Shown here: one piece after another, positions 1 to 9,106 of the stretch
Position numbering within the stretch: the first letter of the stretch is position 1
Layout: each line of letters begins with the position of its first letter
IMG/VR virus record: IMGVR_UViG_3300010883_000635
Coordinates: 1-20,917 of that record
Direction: 5' to 3' (one strand)
DNA length: 20,917 bases
Origin: a virus
Position numbers and translations under genes: made by a program
The notes under the pieces: generated by a model
What the model was told of the DNA's origin: nothing
Seen by the model: only the letters and a program-made list of their open reading frames with translations
Databases searched by the model: none

Positions 1-345
1 CATAAAGCCACCTACTACTGTTACACCTATTACACGCGCAGTCCAATCTTTAGAGAACATACCTCTTGCACCTTGTATGTCTGCTGTTTTAAGAGCAAAC
101 AAATCTACATCCAGCTCTTTCATTTTAACATCGAAGTCTGCATCTATCTTTTTAAGTTCTGCTAATTGTTCAGGTGTAGCTGCCTGTATTGCTTTCTCTA
201 TTTTCTTAGGATCGTTATCAACTCCAAGTGCTTCAGCAACCATCTTAGCTGCCATCCCACCCATAGGGCCACCTAATGCTGTACCGATTGTCGGGGCTAC
301 TGCACCTAGTATTCCTTTAACGCCTTTAAGTAAGTTTAAATTCAT
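1..345 (-). CDS. Holin-like protein, 3TM GTA-holin type (3' end cut by window)
   Basis: The first 115 residues are in the window and the frame is open at the left edge, so the C-terminus is missing. I read this frame directly from the minus strand, starting at the ATG at 345-343. The start MNLNLLKGVKGILGAV, a Gly/Ala-rich helix containing GTALGGPMGGMAAKM, a central charged stretch ATPEQLAELKKIDADF, and then KTADIQGARGMFSKDW followed by a new hydrophobic stretch match the layout of the phage and gene-transfer-agent holin family with three membrane segments. Such proteins sit in the inner membrane and form the lesion that times lysis. The transmembrane pair expected at the C-terminus is only just beginning at the edge. 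The gene overlaps the end of the upstream 97-aa gene by 20 nt. The family call comes from the motif pattern; a tail or membrane protein of another family is possible. Confidence 0.68.
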   Translation of the reverse strand, partial: MNLNLLKGVKGILGAVAPTIGTALGGPMGGMAAKMVAEALGVDNDPKKIEKAIQAATPEQLAELKKIDADFDVKMKELDVDLFALKTADIQGARGMFSKDWTARVIGVTVVGGFM

Positions 346-619
346 GTCCACTCTCTCTTTCTTTTAGTTCATCGGGGGTAAATCTTATATCGCTTCCTAG
401 TATTTTATCTACAGATTGCATAGCTACTTCTAAAGGCATCTCTGGCATCCCTTTTAAATATGCTTCTAGGATTTCTTCATAGACTCTACGAAACTGATCG
501 CGCTTTATCCATGCTAAGTCCTGCTTAGTTCTCATCTTACAATCAATACGATACCCCCTATCTAAATCATCTTCGTGGTAGAAGATTAACATATCGTCAT
601 TATAGTAATCGTTACTCAT
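326..619 (-). CDS. Hypothetical acidic phage protein, 97 aa
   Basis: I do not recognise this protein. It starts MSNDYYNDDMLIFYHEDD, is rich in acidic and aromatic residues at the N-terminus, and then has a predicted helical middle around residues 30-75 (KRDQFRRVYEEILEAYLKG). The end is charged, with no membrane segment, signal peptide or cysteine pair. It sits between the small basic Cys-containing gene and the holin-like gene, with 1 nt separating its ATG from the stop codon upstream and a 20-nt overlap downstream. This packing in the late operon, plus the normal composition of the frame, argues that it is real. The Shine-Dalgarno match is weak (AGAAAG before the ATG), so it may depend on coupling to the gene before it. 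A small virion or lysis-linked role is possible but not shown by the sequence. Confidence 0.72.
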   Translation of the reverse strand: MSNDYYNDDMLIFYHEDDLDRGYRIDCKMRTKQDLAWIKRDQFRRVYEEILEAYLKGMPEMPLEVAMQSVDKILGSDIRFTPDELKERESGHEFKLT

Positions 620-620
620 T

Positions 621-881
621 TTACTTTCTAGACTTAGCTCCTGAACACTTCCAACGTTTGCGTGACAAGTTGTTTGGAGTGTTGGGATTGTTTTGTTTTT
701 TCTTAGAAAGTCTTTTCTTTATTCCTAAACTTCTTGCGCAGTAGCTATCACCTTTACTTGTTCCAGGTTTTACTCTAGCTCCACCGCCCTTTGCTTTACC
801 TGCTTGACCGTAGCTAACCTTTTTACCACTAGCTGTAATCTTTACTTTTGCTTTGCCTTTTCTTGGTTTCCGTGTTGCCAT
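621..881 (-). CDS. Small basic protein with KPGT-GD-YCARS motif
   Basis: This is an 86-aa, very Lys/Arg-rich protein with few acidic residues. The N-terminus is MATRKPRKGKAKVKIT, the centre reads GGARVKPGTSKGDSYCARS, and the C-terminus is WKCSGAKSRK. The Gly-Thr/Gly-Asp-x-Tyr-Cys-x-Arg-Ser core resembles a short motif seen in small uncharacterised phage and other virus proteins, but I cannot assign an established function. The two cysteines, in YCARS and WKCSG, could pair or bind metal. High positive charge fits nucleic-acid binding or neutralisation inside the particle; this is inference. Its ATG overlaps the stop of the 46-aa gene by 1 nt (TAATG), which suggests translational coupling. Together with the 46-aa gene it forms a pair of tiny basic proteins just downstream of the giant virion gene. 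Confidence 0.78.
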   Translation of the reverse strand: MATRKPRKGKAKVKITASGKKVSYGQAGKAKGGGARVKPGTSKGDSYCARSLGIKKRLSKKKQNNPNTPNNLSRKRWKCSGAKSRK

Positions 882-1021
882 TATTTAAAACCTTTCTTCA
901 TGTTAGCGTAAGATTTTTTACTTATAGTTGATTTGCTTTTAGGTCTGCTAATTCCTTTCTTTTTTCTAGCATTAATATTAGCGTATAGTCCTTTATTAGC
1001 TTGAGTCCTTTTTGTTTTCAT
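881..1021 (-). CDS. Tiny basic phage protein, 46 aa, LYANI-type motif
   Basis: This short gene was read directly from the minus strand: ATG at 1021-1019, stop TAA at 883-881. The product begins MKTKRTQANKGLYANINARK and ends SYANMKKGFK; nearly a third of residues are Lys or Arg. The 'GLYANI-A-(K/R)-(K/R)-K' start is a pattern I associate with small basic proteins found next to structural genes in many tailed phages, often written LYANIHAKRKRI. Their function is not established. A Shine-Dalgarno-like AGGAAA lies 4 nt before the ATG, the gene fills an otherwise empty 140-nt gap, and its stop forms a TAATG overlap with the 86-aa gene. The second 'YAN' near the C-terminus (SYANMKK) echoes the first. 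It is most likely real, with unknown role. Confidence 0.75.
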   Translation of the reverse strand: MKTKRTQANKGLYANINARKKKGISRPKSKSTISKKSYANMKKGFK

Positions 1022-1038
1022 ATTGTTTCCTATATGTT

Positions 1039-4000
1039 TTAGTTGGGATCATAAGGCAACCTAATTAAATCATTACCTGCAGTATTAAAAATATGTCCTT
1101 TGTATTTAACAATATTTACATCCTGACTAGGATCAGCCGTTGCTTTTGGAGATCTAAAACCGGTAGCTCCTAGTAAATATTTAACGTTATCTTCTGTTAT
1201 TCCTTGTTGCACTAATGTTTTTTTCAATCTATCAGGAGATAAAGCTAAGTCATACGCTGAGGAAGCCTCTTGTAATTGCTCATTAGATAATTCTTTGTAT
1301 AACTCTCCTGATCCATGCGGTTGATATTGACCTTCCCCTCTTATAAAACCTATTACACTGTTTTCAGTTGCGTTAAACTGTGTGTGTCTTTTGTGTTTTC
1401 CTTTAACCAATCCCATTCTATTAAAAAACGAATTAATAACTAAAGCCATTCCTTCTGTTCCTTCGCCTTTTGCTTCTGCATAAGCTAATCGTATTATGTA
1501 TTCTTTATCTGAAATTTTTCTATCGTTAAAAGTAACTCCGTTAGTTTCGTTAATAGGAACATATGGGATGTGTGTAGAAGAATCAAAAAGTTTAGGAGGT
1601 TGTTCTCCTTCTTGTAAGAAAGGATCCATTCCTCTAACTTTACGATAGTGTTTCCAATCTCTTGCTCTTTCCAGAGTATCTACGCCTATGGGAGTCTCTT
1701 GAAATAAATAAGCTTTACCTTCATAGTCATTAGAAACTATATTATCAATATGTTTTTGCTCTAAAAAAGGAGTTACAGAAGGATATCTTTCTTCATCTCC
1801 GCCTCCTATGTAAAGTTCTGTATGTATTTTACCTGTTATTTGGTTTGTTAAACGCCCCCAATAACCTGTTTGAGATTTTTTTGAACCATCATCTCTAAAA
1901 TTACTAGGGTCATTAAGAGGTGGTTTATCAAGAGTTTGACTTGGATAAAGTGTTTGTTCTTGGTCTGCTTTTAAAGGAGGAGGTTGTTTTTTATCTTCAA
2001 TTTGAGTAGTAGAATAACCGCCACCTTCTATCCCAACGCCTCTATAATTAATATTAGGATCAGGCACAGGAGCTTTAGTTTCTTCTTTAACTTCTGGTTG
2101 CTCTATAGGTTTAGCATTAAACTCGTCAGCTTTTTTTGTAACCCATCTTTTAAACCGGCTGCCTTCTGGTTTAGTAGGGGCTTTTATTATTGTTCTTTGA
2201 ACATTTGTATTTATATCAAATACTTGTTCTCCTCCAGCAGCGTTTCTTTTTCTTAATCCAGAAACTAATTTATTATTTTCTTTTCTGTTTAAAATCTGCA
2301 TGGGTAAAAATTGATTTTCTCTAAGAAGCGTATAGCCTTCTTTAGTTTTAATAGCATCATATCCTAATTTAAGTATTTCATTCCTAACTAAAAAACTTTT
2401 ACTTCTTTTTATTCTTTGTATTATATCTTTAGTTTTATTAGGATCATCTCTAAGCACATCTTCTCTAAGTGTAATTTGATAATCTGTTTCTTTAATAATT
2501 TCTTTAGCAATTACTGTGTCTGTGTATATTATTTTATCTTTGTTTTTATTTATACTTTGTTGAACAGCTTCTATTGTAGGGGATTTAATATCTAATTCTA
2601 AAAGTTTATGAAATTTAATTTTACCTGCTATGTTACCTTTACCTTTAGCTTTATATACAGGTACACCAATAGTATCTGACTTACGATAAGCATCATATTT
2701 ATCTTTAACTGTAAAGCCTTTTAAGTTTATATAGAATGTATCTTTAATATCAAGATCTGGTAAATCTTCTTTTTTATATAAAGAAATAGCAGAAGAACTT
2801 TCATAAGTATACTCATCTTCATCTCTTATTAAAAACTGATAAATTTCATTTTGTTGTGTTGATGCAGTTACTTTACCGCCTTCAGCAAAACCTTGTAAAC
2901 TTCCACCTTTTACTCTATTGTAATTAAATTCTTTACCAAAACTTTTAGCAAACTTTCTAAGTTCTCTTCTTGTGTCTCTATCTAAAGCTCCCCATCCTGG
3001 CATGTTTTGCAGAAGAACTTCAGGCAGACCCTGCCTATAAATTATCATATCTACTATGTCAGCAACAATAGGCCCAGCAGGTGCTTTAAGTAAAGCCGCT
3101 ACGCCTTGATTATTTGCGCTCCCTTCTATATACCGATATATATATTCATAAGGCCCATATCCACCCCATCTTCTTACAGCATCTCCTATAATTTCTTCAT
3201 TACTTTCTGCGTCAAAAACACTTCTACCTTCGCTTCTTATAGCATTAGTTATAGCTGCAGCTCCTGTCATCATGGTAGTAACCGCCATTATTTTAGGAAT
3301 ATTTCCTGTTGGATCTCTAATTATATTCCTTGCCATTCCTTTTATAACTGTATTATTAAATGCTGTAGGGTATCCTGCAAACTGTACAAAGATTTGAGCG
3401 CCATAACTGTTCATCCATAAAGGTTTGCTTCCTTCAGCAGCAGACGGATTAAGAATTATTTCTCTAGAAAACATAGCAGTAGAAGGACTTATTGTTTTAT
3501 CAAAAAACTCACTTTCTCTAAAACCATGTTCATCAAAGTCTCCGTTAGAATCTTTATAGGCTTTGTATTCCCTTACGGCTGAGCTTGAATCTATTCCTAT
3601 TTCATGTAATTGATTTAATCTTCTTTGTCTTGCTTTAGCATCTAATGTTACACCATAAAAATTAGTACCTTCGTCTAACTCACCTAATATTCTAATTACT
3701 TTCTGTTGTCCAAATCTATAAGCGCCCATTTGTACTGCTTGTGTCCACGGAGTTAAAAGATTTATATTAAAAAAAGCATTAGAGATTTTCTTAGCTACAT
3801 TAGAGTCTAATCCTTCACCATACATGCCTTCAATTTTATCCATAATAGCATTTTCAGTAGCTACTCCTGCATGATAAGCGTCATAAAAATCTTCATCATC
3901 TAGTTCTTTAAACAACTTAGTTTTTTTACCTGTTAAGTTTTGCATCCTATCAAAAACTTTAATAAGATTTTTCTTAATTTGTTTACCTCCTGCTCTAGCA

Positions 4001-6714
4001 AACTCTGTAGCAAAAGCGTTTGCGTCAGGAACATCAGCTCTAGATAAAGCAATTAAAGGCTCTGTTATACTTGATAATGTAGCGAAAGGTAAATGAGCTA
4101 GTTGTTGAGATACTTTAATAACATCTCCTGCGCCTCTTATAAACTGTTGTGCTATCCGAGGCCCTGGAGTTTTATTTACTTGTACTCCTGAAGTAACTTT
4201 ATATAATTTAGTAAGACTATCGACAAGATTAGACTCATCAAATTTTACACCTGCTTCATTTAGCTCATCTATAATAGGTATAATATAATTATCGCCAAAC
4301 TCTCGTTCACTTCTTCCAAAGTATTGCGCTCGTTCAATAGTTTTACCCATAGATAAAGCATAATCCATACTTACTTTTTGTATATCTGAGTCTATAAACC
4401 CTGCTTCAATTAATCGTGCATCAGGTAAATCATCAAAAGCCCTTTCTTGTAAAAAACTTGTACCGCCTAGTGATCCTTCATCTGCATTTCTTAAATGCCT
4501 ATACTTAGGAGAATTTTTATTAAGCATGTTTTGTACAATTACTTTAGCTTTAAATTTTCTAGCTGTTAAATCAAACTCGTCTGCTATAGTTGAATCAAAT
4601 TTTAATAATTCTTTTTTAGTTTTAATACCTTGAAGTTTATATTTTTTCTTTATAGACTCTAAAGCCATATCTTCAAAGCCGTTATACTTTTCAAGAAAAG
4701 GTTTGTTAGTTGTGGGATCAAGAACGCCACCAAAGACTTTTTGATCTATTGTGTCTTCTGTTACTTTAATAAATTTCTTAGCCTTGTTATCTACACGCGA
4801 CATGCTTTCAGGAATTACTTTTCCATCTGCATCAAAATCTAAAACATATCGAGTAACTCCGTCAGATAAATTTAATTCTTCAATTCCTTCATCTGTCATT
4901 CGTTCTAAACGCATATCTGTATGTCTAGAAGCTACTAGCATACCTTCTAGCTCTTCAGTATTTTCTTCAACAGCTCTAATTTTCCAGTGTCTAGGAAAAT
5001 ATTTAGCTACTTTTTCAGTAACATTATCGAATAAATTAAAAGTAGTTCCGTCTTGTAGCCCGCCTATTTTTGTAAGATCAAAACCGTCACCATAAATTTT
5101 AGCAAACGTATCTTCTATTCCTTTAGCTGCTTTAAGAACGTTGTCAGGTATTGCTCTAGTAACACCAGTATCCTCTCCGTCTACAGGTCTAAGGATTTCC
5201 CCTGTAATTGAATAAACATCATTTTCGCCTTTTCTTCCACGTTTTACTAAGTTAACATAATCACTTAACTCAAAGTTTTTCCTAGTTAATAAATATAAAA
5301 TATCCGAGTTATCTTGAGGATCTACTTTTCCAAATTTGCCTTCTAAATTCTTCATAGCTTTTTGCATACGTAAAGAATAATCAGCGCCTCTAGCGTTTGC
5401 TGCTCCACCAAAATTAACTTGGGCAACATCATCAAGTCCTTTATCAGTTACTCTACGCATAGCATCATGCCGTATGTTTAATAAAAACTGACGCATCATT
5501 TGAGACTCTTCGCCTAATGTTTTATAAGGAGTAGTAGCCTTACCTGTAATTTGTCCTAATACATTATCTACAAGTTTTAATTCTTTTCTCCATAGTTTAA
5601 CGTTTTCAGCTGTGGCATCTTTTACACGTTCTGCATCAATACCGCTTTCTTCTACATATTTATTTAAATTTCTTCTTGCCATAGCATTAGCTGCTTTTAC
5701 TAAACCATAAGCAGCCCCGCCTCCTAAAGCAGCTCCTCCAAAAGTCATGCCTACTGCTTGTGGTGCGCTAAAGTTTTCTCTTATCCCTGTTTGCATATCA
5801 CTAAGTTGATTAGATACTCCTATAACTCCTGCGTCATACGCTCCTTCAGTCATGCCTATACTAGCTGTTCTCATTAATTTATTCTTAGCGTAGTCTTGTG
5901 ATAATTTTTTAGCACTTTGTCTAAAGGCTTGTGTTGCTCCAAACTTAGCAGCTCCAGCTAATGCCACGCCTCCTAAGCCTCCTGTAGACGCAATAAAAGG
6001 AACAGCTAATAGATTAGGTAAATCAAATACAAGATCAATAGCTATGTCTTTAGTAGCTTGAAGAATATGTCCAGTTCCTCCTAGATCAGCGTTATCAAAT
6101 GTAGTTTTTAAATATTTATAATCATCTTTTGTTTGTTGATCCCAATTACCTGATCTTAAAGCTAAAGAAACAGCATCTCCTATACTATATTTAGCATCTC
6201 TTAAATTTTCATAAATATTTTCATTACTTCCTATAGATCTTAAAAAACGTTCAGCTACTTTTTGATAGTTTTGGTCTTCATCTAAATCATACAAGTCATA
6301 TTCTTTATCGCTGTAAGAATCAAGAGAGGTATCTAAGTTATTTTTAGTTGCTTGTGGAGTTAAATATTTTTGAATAACAGGATCATCATATATAGATTTA
6401 TTACGAAGCATGTCGCTTTGTAAATCCTCGCTCCATCGAGAGTCTTCTTCTTTTACTAAAGTATTTTTGTTTAGATACTTTTTAATAGTAGGATTATCGT
6501 ATATAGATTTTTCTTCTTCTTCTTCCACAGGTAAATCTACAGGCTCTGGTTCTGTAGTTTTTTGTTGGATAGGAATATTTAGATTTGCTAACTCTTGAGT
6601 TTGTTTAAGAACAGCGTTCTTTCTTTCTTTTTCAGACGTAGTACTTAAAAACAAATCTGGATGGTCTTGTTGAAATCTTACCCAATCACTCGTCGTAGGG
6701 TTATTAACGGCCAT
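1039..6714 (-). CDS. Giant virion/ejection protein with SleB-type wall hydrolase domain
   Basis: This 1891-aa protein is probably an internal or ejected virion protein that opens the cell wall during DNA entry. Residues 1-200 are acidic and unstructured, with two copies of KSIYD-P-I-KYL (about 69-82 and 106-119). Gly/Ala-rich hydrophobic stretches lie near 224-262, 318-345 and 1140-1160, suited to membrane insertion. FAEGGKV at 1275-1281 looks like a domain boundary. Residues about 1320-1480 may be an ADP-ribosyltransferase-like fold. A Pro-rich linker follows (about 1535-1610). Residues about 1735-1885 match the SleB/Hydrolase_2 family: RLAYAEAKGEGTEGMALVI, with E1747 as the likely catalytic Glu, NSFFNR, GEGQYQP, LLGATGF and YKGHIF, in the family order. 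The start follows AGGATTAAT, 1 nt after the upstream stop. Size and position recall the T7 gp16 role, but the hydrolase here is C-terminal and of another family. Naming the body an ejection protein is inference. Confidence 0.8.
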   Translation of the reverse strand: MAVNNPTTSDWVRFQQDHPDLFLSTTSEKERKNAVLKQTQELANLNIPIQQKTTEPEPVDLPVEEEEEKSIYDNPTIKKYLNKNTLVKEEDSRWSEDLQSDMLRNKSIYDDPVIQKYLTPQATKNNLDTSLDSYSDKEYDLYDLDEDQNYQKVAERFLRSIGSNENIYENLRDAKYSIGDAVSLALRSGNWDQQTKDDYKYLKTTFDNADLGGTGHILQATKDIAIDLVFDLPNLLAVPFIASTGGLGGVALAGAAKFGATQAFRQSAKKLSQDYAKNKLMRTASIGMTEGAYDAGVIGVSNQLSDMQTGIRENFSAPQAVGMTFGGAALGGGAAYGLVKAANAMARRNLNKYVEESGIDAERVKDATAENVKLWRKELKLVDNVLGQITGKATTPYKTLGEESQMMRQFLLNIRHDAMRRVTDKGLDDVAQVNFGGAANARGADYSLRMQKAMKNLEGKFGKVDPQDNSDILYLLTRKNFELSDYVNLVKRGRKGENDVYSITGEILRPVDGEDTGVTRAIPDNVLKAAKGIEDTFAKIYGDGFDLTKIGGLQDGTTFNLFDNVTEKVAKYFPRHWKIRAVEENTEELEGMLVASRHTDMRLERMTDEGIEELNLSDGVTRYVLDFDADGKVIPESMSRVDNKAKKFIKVTEDTIDQKVFGGVLDPTTNKPFLEKYNGFEDMALESIKKKYKLQGIKTKKELLKFDSTIADEFDLTARKFKAKVIVQNMLNKNSPKYRHLRNADEGSLGGTSFLQERAFDDLPDARLIEAGFIDSDIQKVSMDYALSMGKTIERAQYFGRSEREFGDNYIIPIIDELNEAGVKFDESNLVDSLTKLYKVTSGVQVNKTPGPRIAQQFIRGAGDVIKVSQQLAHLPFATLSSITEPLIALSRADVPDANAFATEFARAGGKQIKKNLIKVFDRMQNLTGKKTKLFKELDDEDFYDAYHAGVATENAIMDKIEGMYGEGLDSNVAKKISNAFFNINLLTPWTQAVQMGAYRFGQQKVIRILGELDEGTNFYGVTLDAKARQRRLNQLHEIGIDSSSAVREYKAYKDSNGDFDEHGFRESEFFDKTISPSTAMFSREIILNPSAAEGSKPLWMNSYGAQIFVQFAGYPTAFNNTVIKGMARNIIRDPTGNIPKIMAVTTMMTGAAAITNAIRSEGRSVFDAESNEEIIGDAVRRWGGYGPYEYIYRYIEGSANNQGVAALLKAPAGPIVADIVDMIIYRQGLPEVLLQNMPGWGALDRDTRRELRKFAKSFGKEFNYNRVKGGSLQGFAEGGKVTASTQQNEIYQFLIRDEDEYTYESSSAISLYKKEDLPDLDIKDTFYINLKGFTVKDKYDAYRKSDTIGVPVYKAKGKGNIAGKIKFHKLLELDIKSPTIEAVQQSINKNKDKIIYTDTVIAKEIIKETDYQITLREDVLRDDPNKTKDIIQRIKRSKSFLVRNEILKLGYDAIKTKEGYTLLRENQFLPMQILNRKENNKLVSGLRKRNAAGGEQVFDINTNVQRTIIKAPTKPEGSRFKRWVTKKADEFNAKPIEQPEVKEETKAPVPDPNINYRGVGIEGGGYSTTQIEDKKQPPPLKADQEQTLYPSQTLDKPPLNDPSNFRDDGSKKSQTGYWGRLTNQITGKIHTELYIGGGDEERYPSVTPFLEQKHIDNIVSNDYEGKAYLFQETPIGVDTLERARDWKHYRKVRGMDPFLQEGEQPPKLFDSSTHIPYVPINETNGVTFNDRKISDKEYIIRLAYAEAKGEGTEGMALVINSFFNRMGLVKGKHKRHTQFNATENSVIGFIRGEGQYQPHGSGELYKELSNEQLQEASSAYDLALSPDRLKKTLVQQGITEDNVKYLLGATGFRSPKATADPSQDVNIVKYKGHIFNTAGNDLIRLPYDPN

Positions 6715-6715
6715 A

Positions 6716-9106
6716 TTAATCCTTTTCTTCAGGTGCTAGTAAGCTCTTGTTATTACGTAACTGGTGCGGATATAATGAACTGTCTTGTATTTTTTCAAAC
6801 AACGGCCCATAAACAGACTCTAAAGCTTTCATAAAGTCTTCTTGATTTAAATTATTATTTAAAGCAAATGTTTTATAATCATCAACTACGTTTCTTTTAA
6901 AGGCTTGCCAATTAGGTTTTGTAATTTCATCATAAAACGTCATAAGTTTTGCTTGATCTTTAATATCTTTTCTGGCTTCTTCTGTACTATCATACATTTC
7001 TACAATTTTATCTTGAGTTTTTATCGCTGTTTCTTTAGCTAACTCAAGTAATTCTGTGCCGTATTTTGTAGCATCTACAACAGCAAAGGTAGTTAACGCA
7101 CCTGATGTAATAGCCTTGTTAGAGTTCGTAAAGAAAGAGCCTGTTGCTTTTTCTACGGATTTCATAAAGCCTTTAATAGCTGGCGGAGCCTCAGCAACTA
7201 ATTGTTTAGTTTTTAGTTTAACAATAGGAGCTACTTCATTATAAAGTTCTTTAAGGTCATCTTCGCTTTTCTTTATAGTTGCGTCAGTATATTCTAACCT
7301 AGTTGGATCAGGTAGTTTTGTTTCAGCGTAATCTAAAAAGTCTGTTTTTAAACCTTTTACTGTCGAATATAAATTTTTAAAAGCTTCTGTTACATTAAAA
7401 TCTACTTTGTCTGTAGATTTAAAATAATCGTCTACTGTTTTAAAATCTTCCATAGTTATAGAAGGCAAAGGGTTTTTATTATCTTTACTAATAACGTTAT
7501 CTAGTTCATCAGGAGACAAAGTGTTAGCGTAGCCTAAGTTGTTAGGTGTATCTTTCTTTTCGTTTATCAGCATAGTATCGGTATCAGTTGCATAACTGCT
7601 AGGATCCATAACTAAGTTACGTAAGTATTGTGTCTCCTCAGTTACCCCTTCTTTTTCAAGAGCGTCAACAAACTTCACAAAGTTATCTTGTTCATTTTTA
7701 TTTAAAAAGTTACCTTTACTAAGCTGTTTTGTTACGTTTGTAATTACTTGTACTGCTCGACCATCAAACTGTTCGCCATTACTTAACGCATTTTGAGTCT
7801 TGATTACAGCATTATCATGTCTAATTTTTTGCTCGTTTGATATACCACCGTCTAGATAACCAATACCGCCTTGTTTTAACATACCATAAGTTTGTTCACG
7901 CATTTCTTGCGGAGTGTATGGCAGAAATTGTATGCCTACACCTCGAGCTTTATTCACTACAGCACTATAAGATTGTTCATATTTACCAGTTCCACTATAA
8001 GATGTGTTTATACCTGTTAATCTTTTATCATTATAAACGCGATCTATAGCGTTTTGCATAAAATCTTTGAAAGTTTTAATACCCATACTAGAATCATCAG
8101 CAAAAGTTTTGTCATATACATATTTGTTTGCAGAAGCAATCATGCCAACTTGTGTCCAGAAAGCTTGTTTCGTAGTTTTTGACATTCTATTGTTCATGTC
8201 ATACGCCTGTAGCTCTCCTGATTTACCTGATTCATCATCTGACCAAGTTATTTTGAAAGCTGTGTCTCCCTTAAATCTAGGATCTTTCTCAACATTACCT
8301 TGTGCTAAGGTTGAAAATTCAGCAAATTTTCCTGTTACTTCAAGTGGCCCAGCTCCAGTATCTCCTTTTATTATAAACAAATTTGACATTCTGTTATTAT
8401 CTTTTGCTGCTTCGTATTTTCCTGTAGCTTCATCCCACTCATTAGATTTTCGATTCATTTCTTTTAAAAGAGAAGCCATAGAATCCGTTTGAGGAGTACT
8501 GTCTCCTTCTTTATATTTTTTACTTCCTGTAAATAAACCTCCTAAGTCTCTTATAACACCTGAGTTATTTACAATATTTTTAAATTGGTTCATTCTAGCT
8601 TTATTATAAGGTGCATATAGTGAGGTTCTTTTTTGTGCTGCTGTTTCATCAGCACTAAGCGCAAACTCATTTGATAAATCTAATAACCTACTACGAGTAA
8701 CAATATCGTCTTCTATATCTTCATTAACCTGTTTTAATAAGAATGCTCTTTGACCCTTATCAATACCTGCACCAGAAGCCATTTTATCATCCATAAATTT
8801 ATTACGTTCTATTCTTCTATACTCATCTTTCCATCCTGGGCCTAAGCCGTAGTTTTCTGTATGATCTTCTCTCCAAGCTATAGTTCGATTTATAAAACCA
8901 TATTGTTTAGCTACTTCAGGATCGTTACTTTGCCAAAACTCTAGTCCTCTTTTTTTTGCTTTTGCTTTAGAAGCAGCATCATAGGTTAATACAGCAGGCA
9001 CAATAATCGAAGAAGCTTTGCTTGTTTTTTTTGCGCGTTTAAGGTTCTTTGATGAGTCCGATACCATTTTTTGTACTTGAGGATCACTACTTATACTTAT
9101 AGCCAT
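6716..9106 (-). CDS. Large virion protein, probable internal/ejection protein, 796 aa
   Basis: I do not recognise a named domain. The protein begins MAISISSDPQVQKMVSDSS with a short basic helix (residues 17-30, NLKRAKKTSKAS) and then IIVPAVLTYDAASKAKAKK. A soluble, mostly helical, charged body of about 600 residues follows. Near 664-680 there is one moderately hydrophobic stretch (AITSGALTTFAVVDATKYG). The C-terminus is acidic and amphipathic. Its size, helical character and position directly before the giant hydrolase-bearing protein resemble the gp15/gp16 neighbours of T7-like phages, so a role in the internal core or in DNA ejection is likely. This rests on context, not on homology I can see. 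The ATG overlaps the stop of the 189-aa gene (TAATG), and only 1 nt separates its stop from the next start, so the proteins are probably made together. Confidence 0.75.
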   Translation of the reverse strand: MAISISSDPQVQKMVSDSSKNLKRAKKTSKASSIIVPAVLTYDAASKAKAKKRGLEFWQSNDPEVAKQYGFINRTIAWREDHTENYGLGPGWKDEYRRIERNKFMDDKMASGAGIDKGQRAFLLKQVNEDIEDDIVTRSRLLDLSNEFALSADETAAQKRTSLYAPYNKARMNQFKNIVNNSGVIRDLGGLFTGSKKYKEGDSTPQTDSMASLLKEMNRKSNEWDEATGKYEAAKDNNRMSNLFIIKGDTGAGPLEVTGKFAEFSTLAQGNVEKDPRFKGDTAFKITWSDDESGKSGELQAYDMNNRMSKTTKQAFWTQVGMIASANKYVYDKTFADDSSMGIKTFKDFMQNAIDRVYNDKRLTGINTSYSGTGKYEQSYSAVVNKARGVGIQFLPYTPQEMREQTYGMLKQGGIGYLDGGISNEQKIRHDNAVIKTQNALSNGEQFDGRAVQVITNVTKQLSKGNFLNKNEQDNFVKFVDALEKEGVTEETQYLRNLVMDPSSYATDTDTMLINEKKDTPNNLGYANTLSPDELDNVISKDNKNPLPSITMEDFKTVDDYFKSTDKVDFNVTEAFKNLYSTVKGLKTDFLDYAETKLPDPTRLEYTDATIKKSEDDLKELYNEVAPIVKLKTKQLVAEAPPAIKGFMKSVEKATGSFFTNSNKAITSGALTTFAVVDATKYGTELLELAKETAIKTQDKIVEMYDSTEEARKDIKDQAKLMTFYDEITKPNWQAFKRNVVDDYKTFALNNNLNQEDFMKALESVYGPLFEKIQDSSLYPHQLRNNKSLLAPEEKD

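Noticed and set aside
77-367. Plus-strand open frame of 96 codons at the left edge
   Set aside because: It is antisense to the holin-like gene, whose minus-strand product has recognisable family features.
8067-8492. Plus-strand open frame of 141 codons opposite the 796-aa gene
   Set aside because: It lies antisense to a long well-supported gene, its product shows no recognisable domain, and no plus-strand operon exists here.
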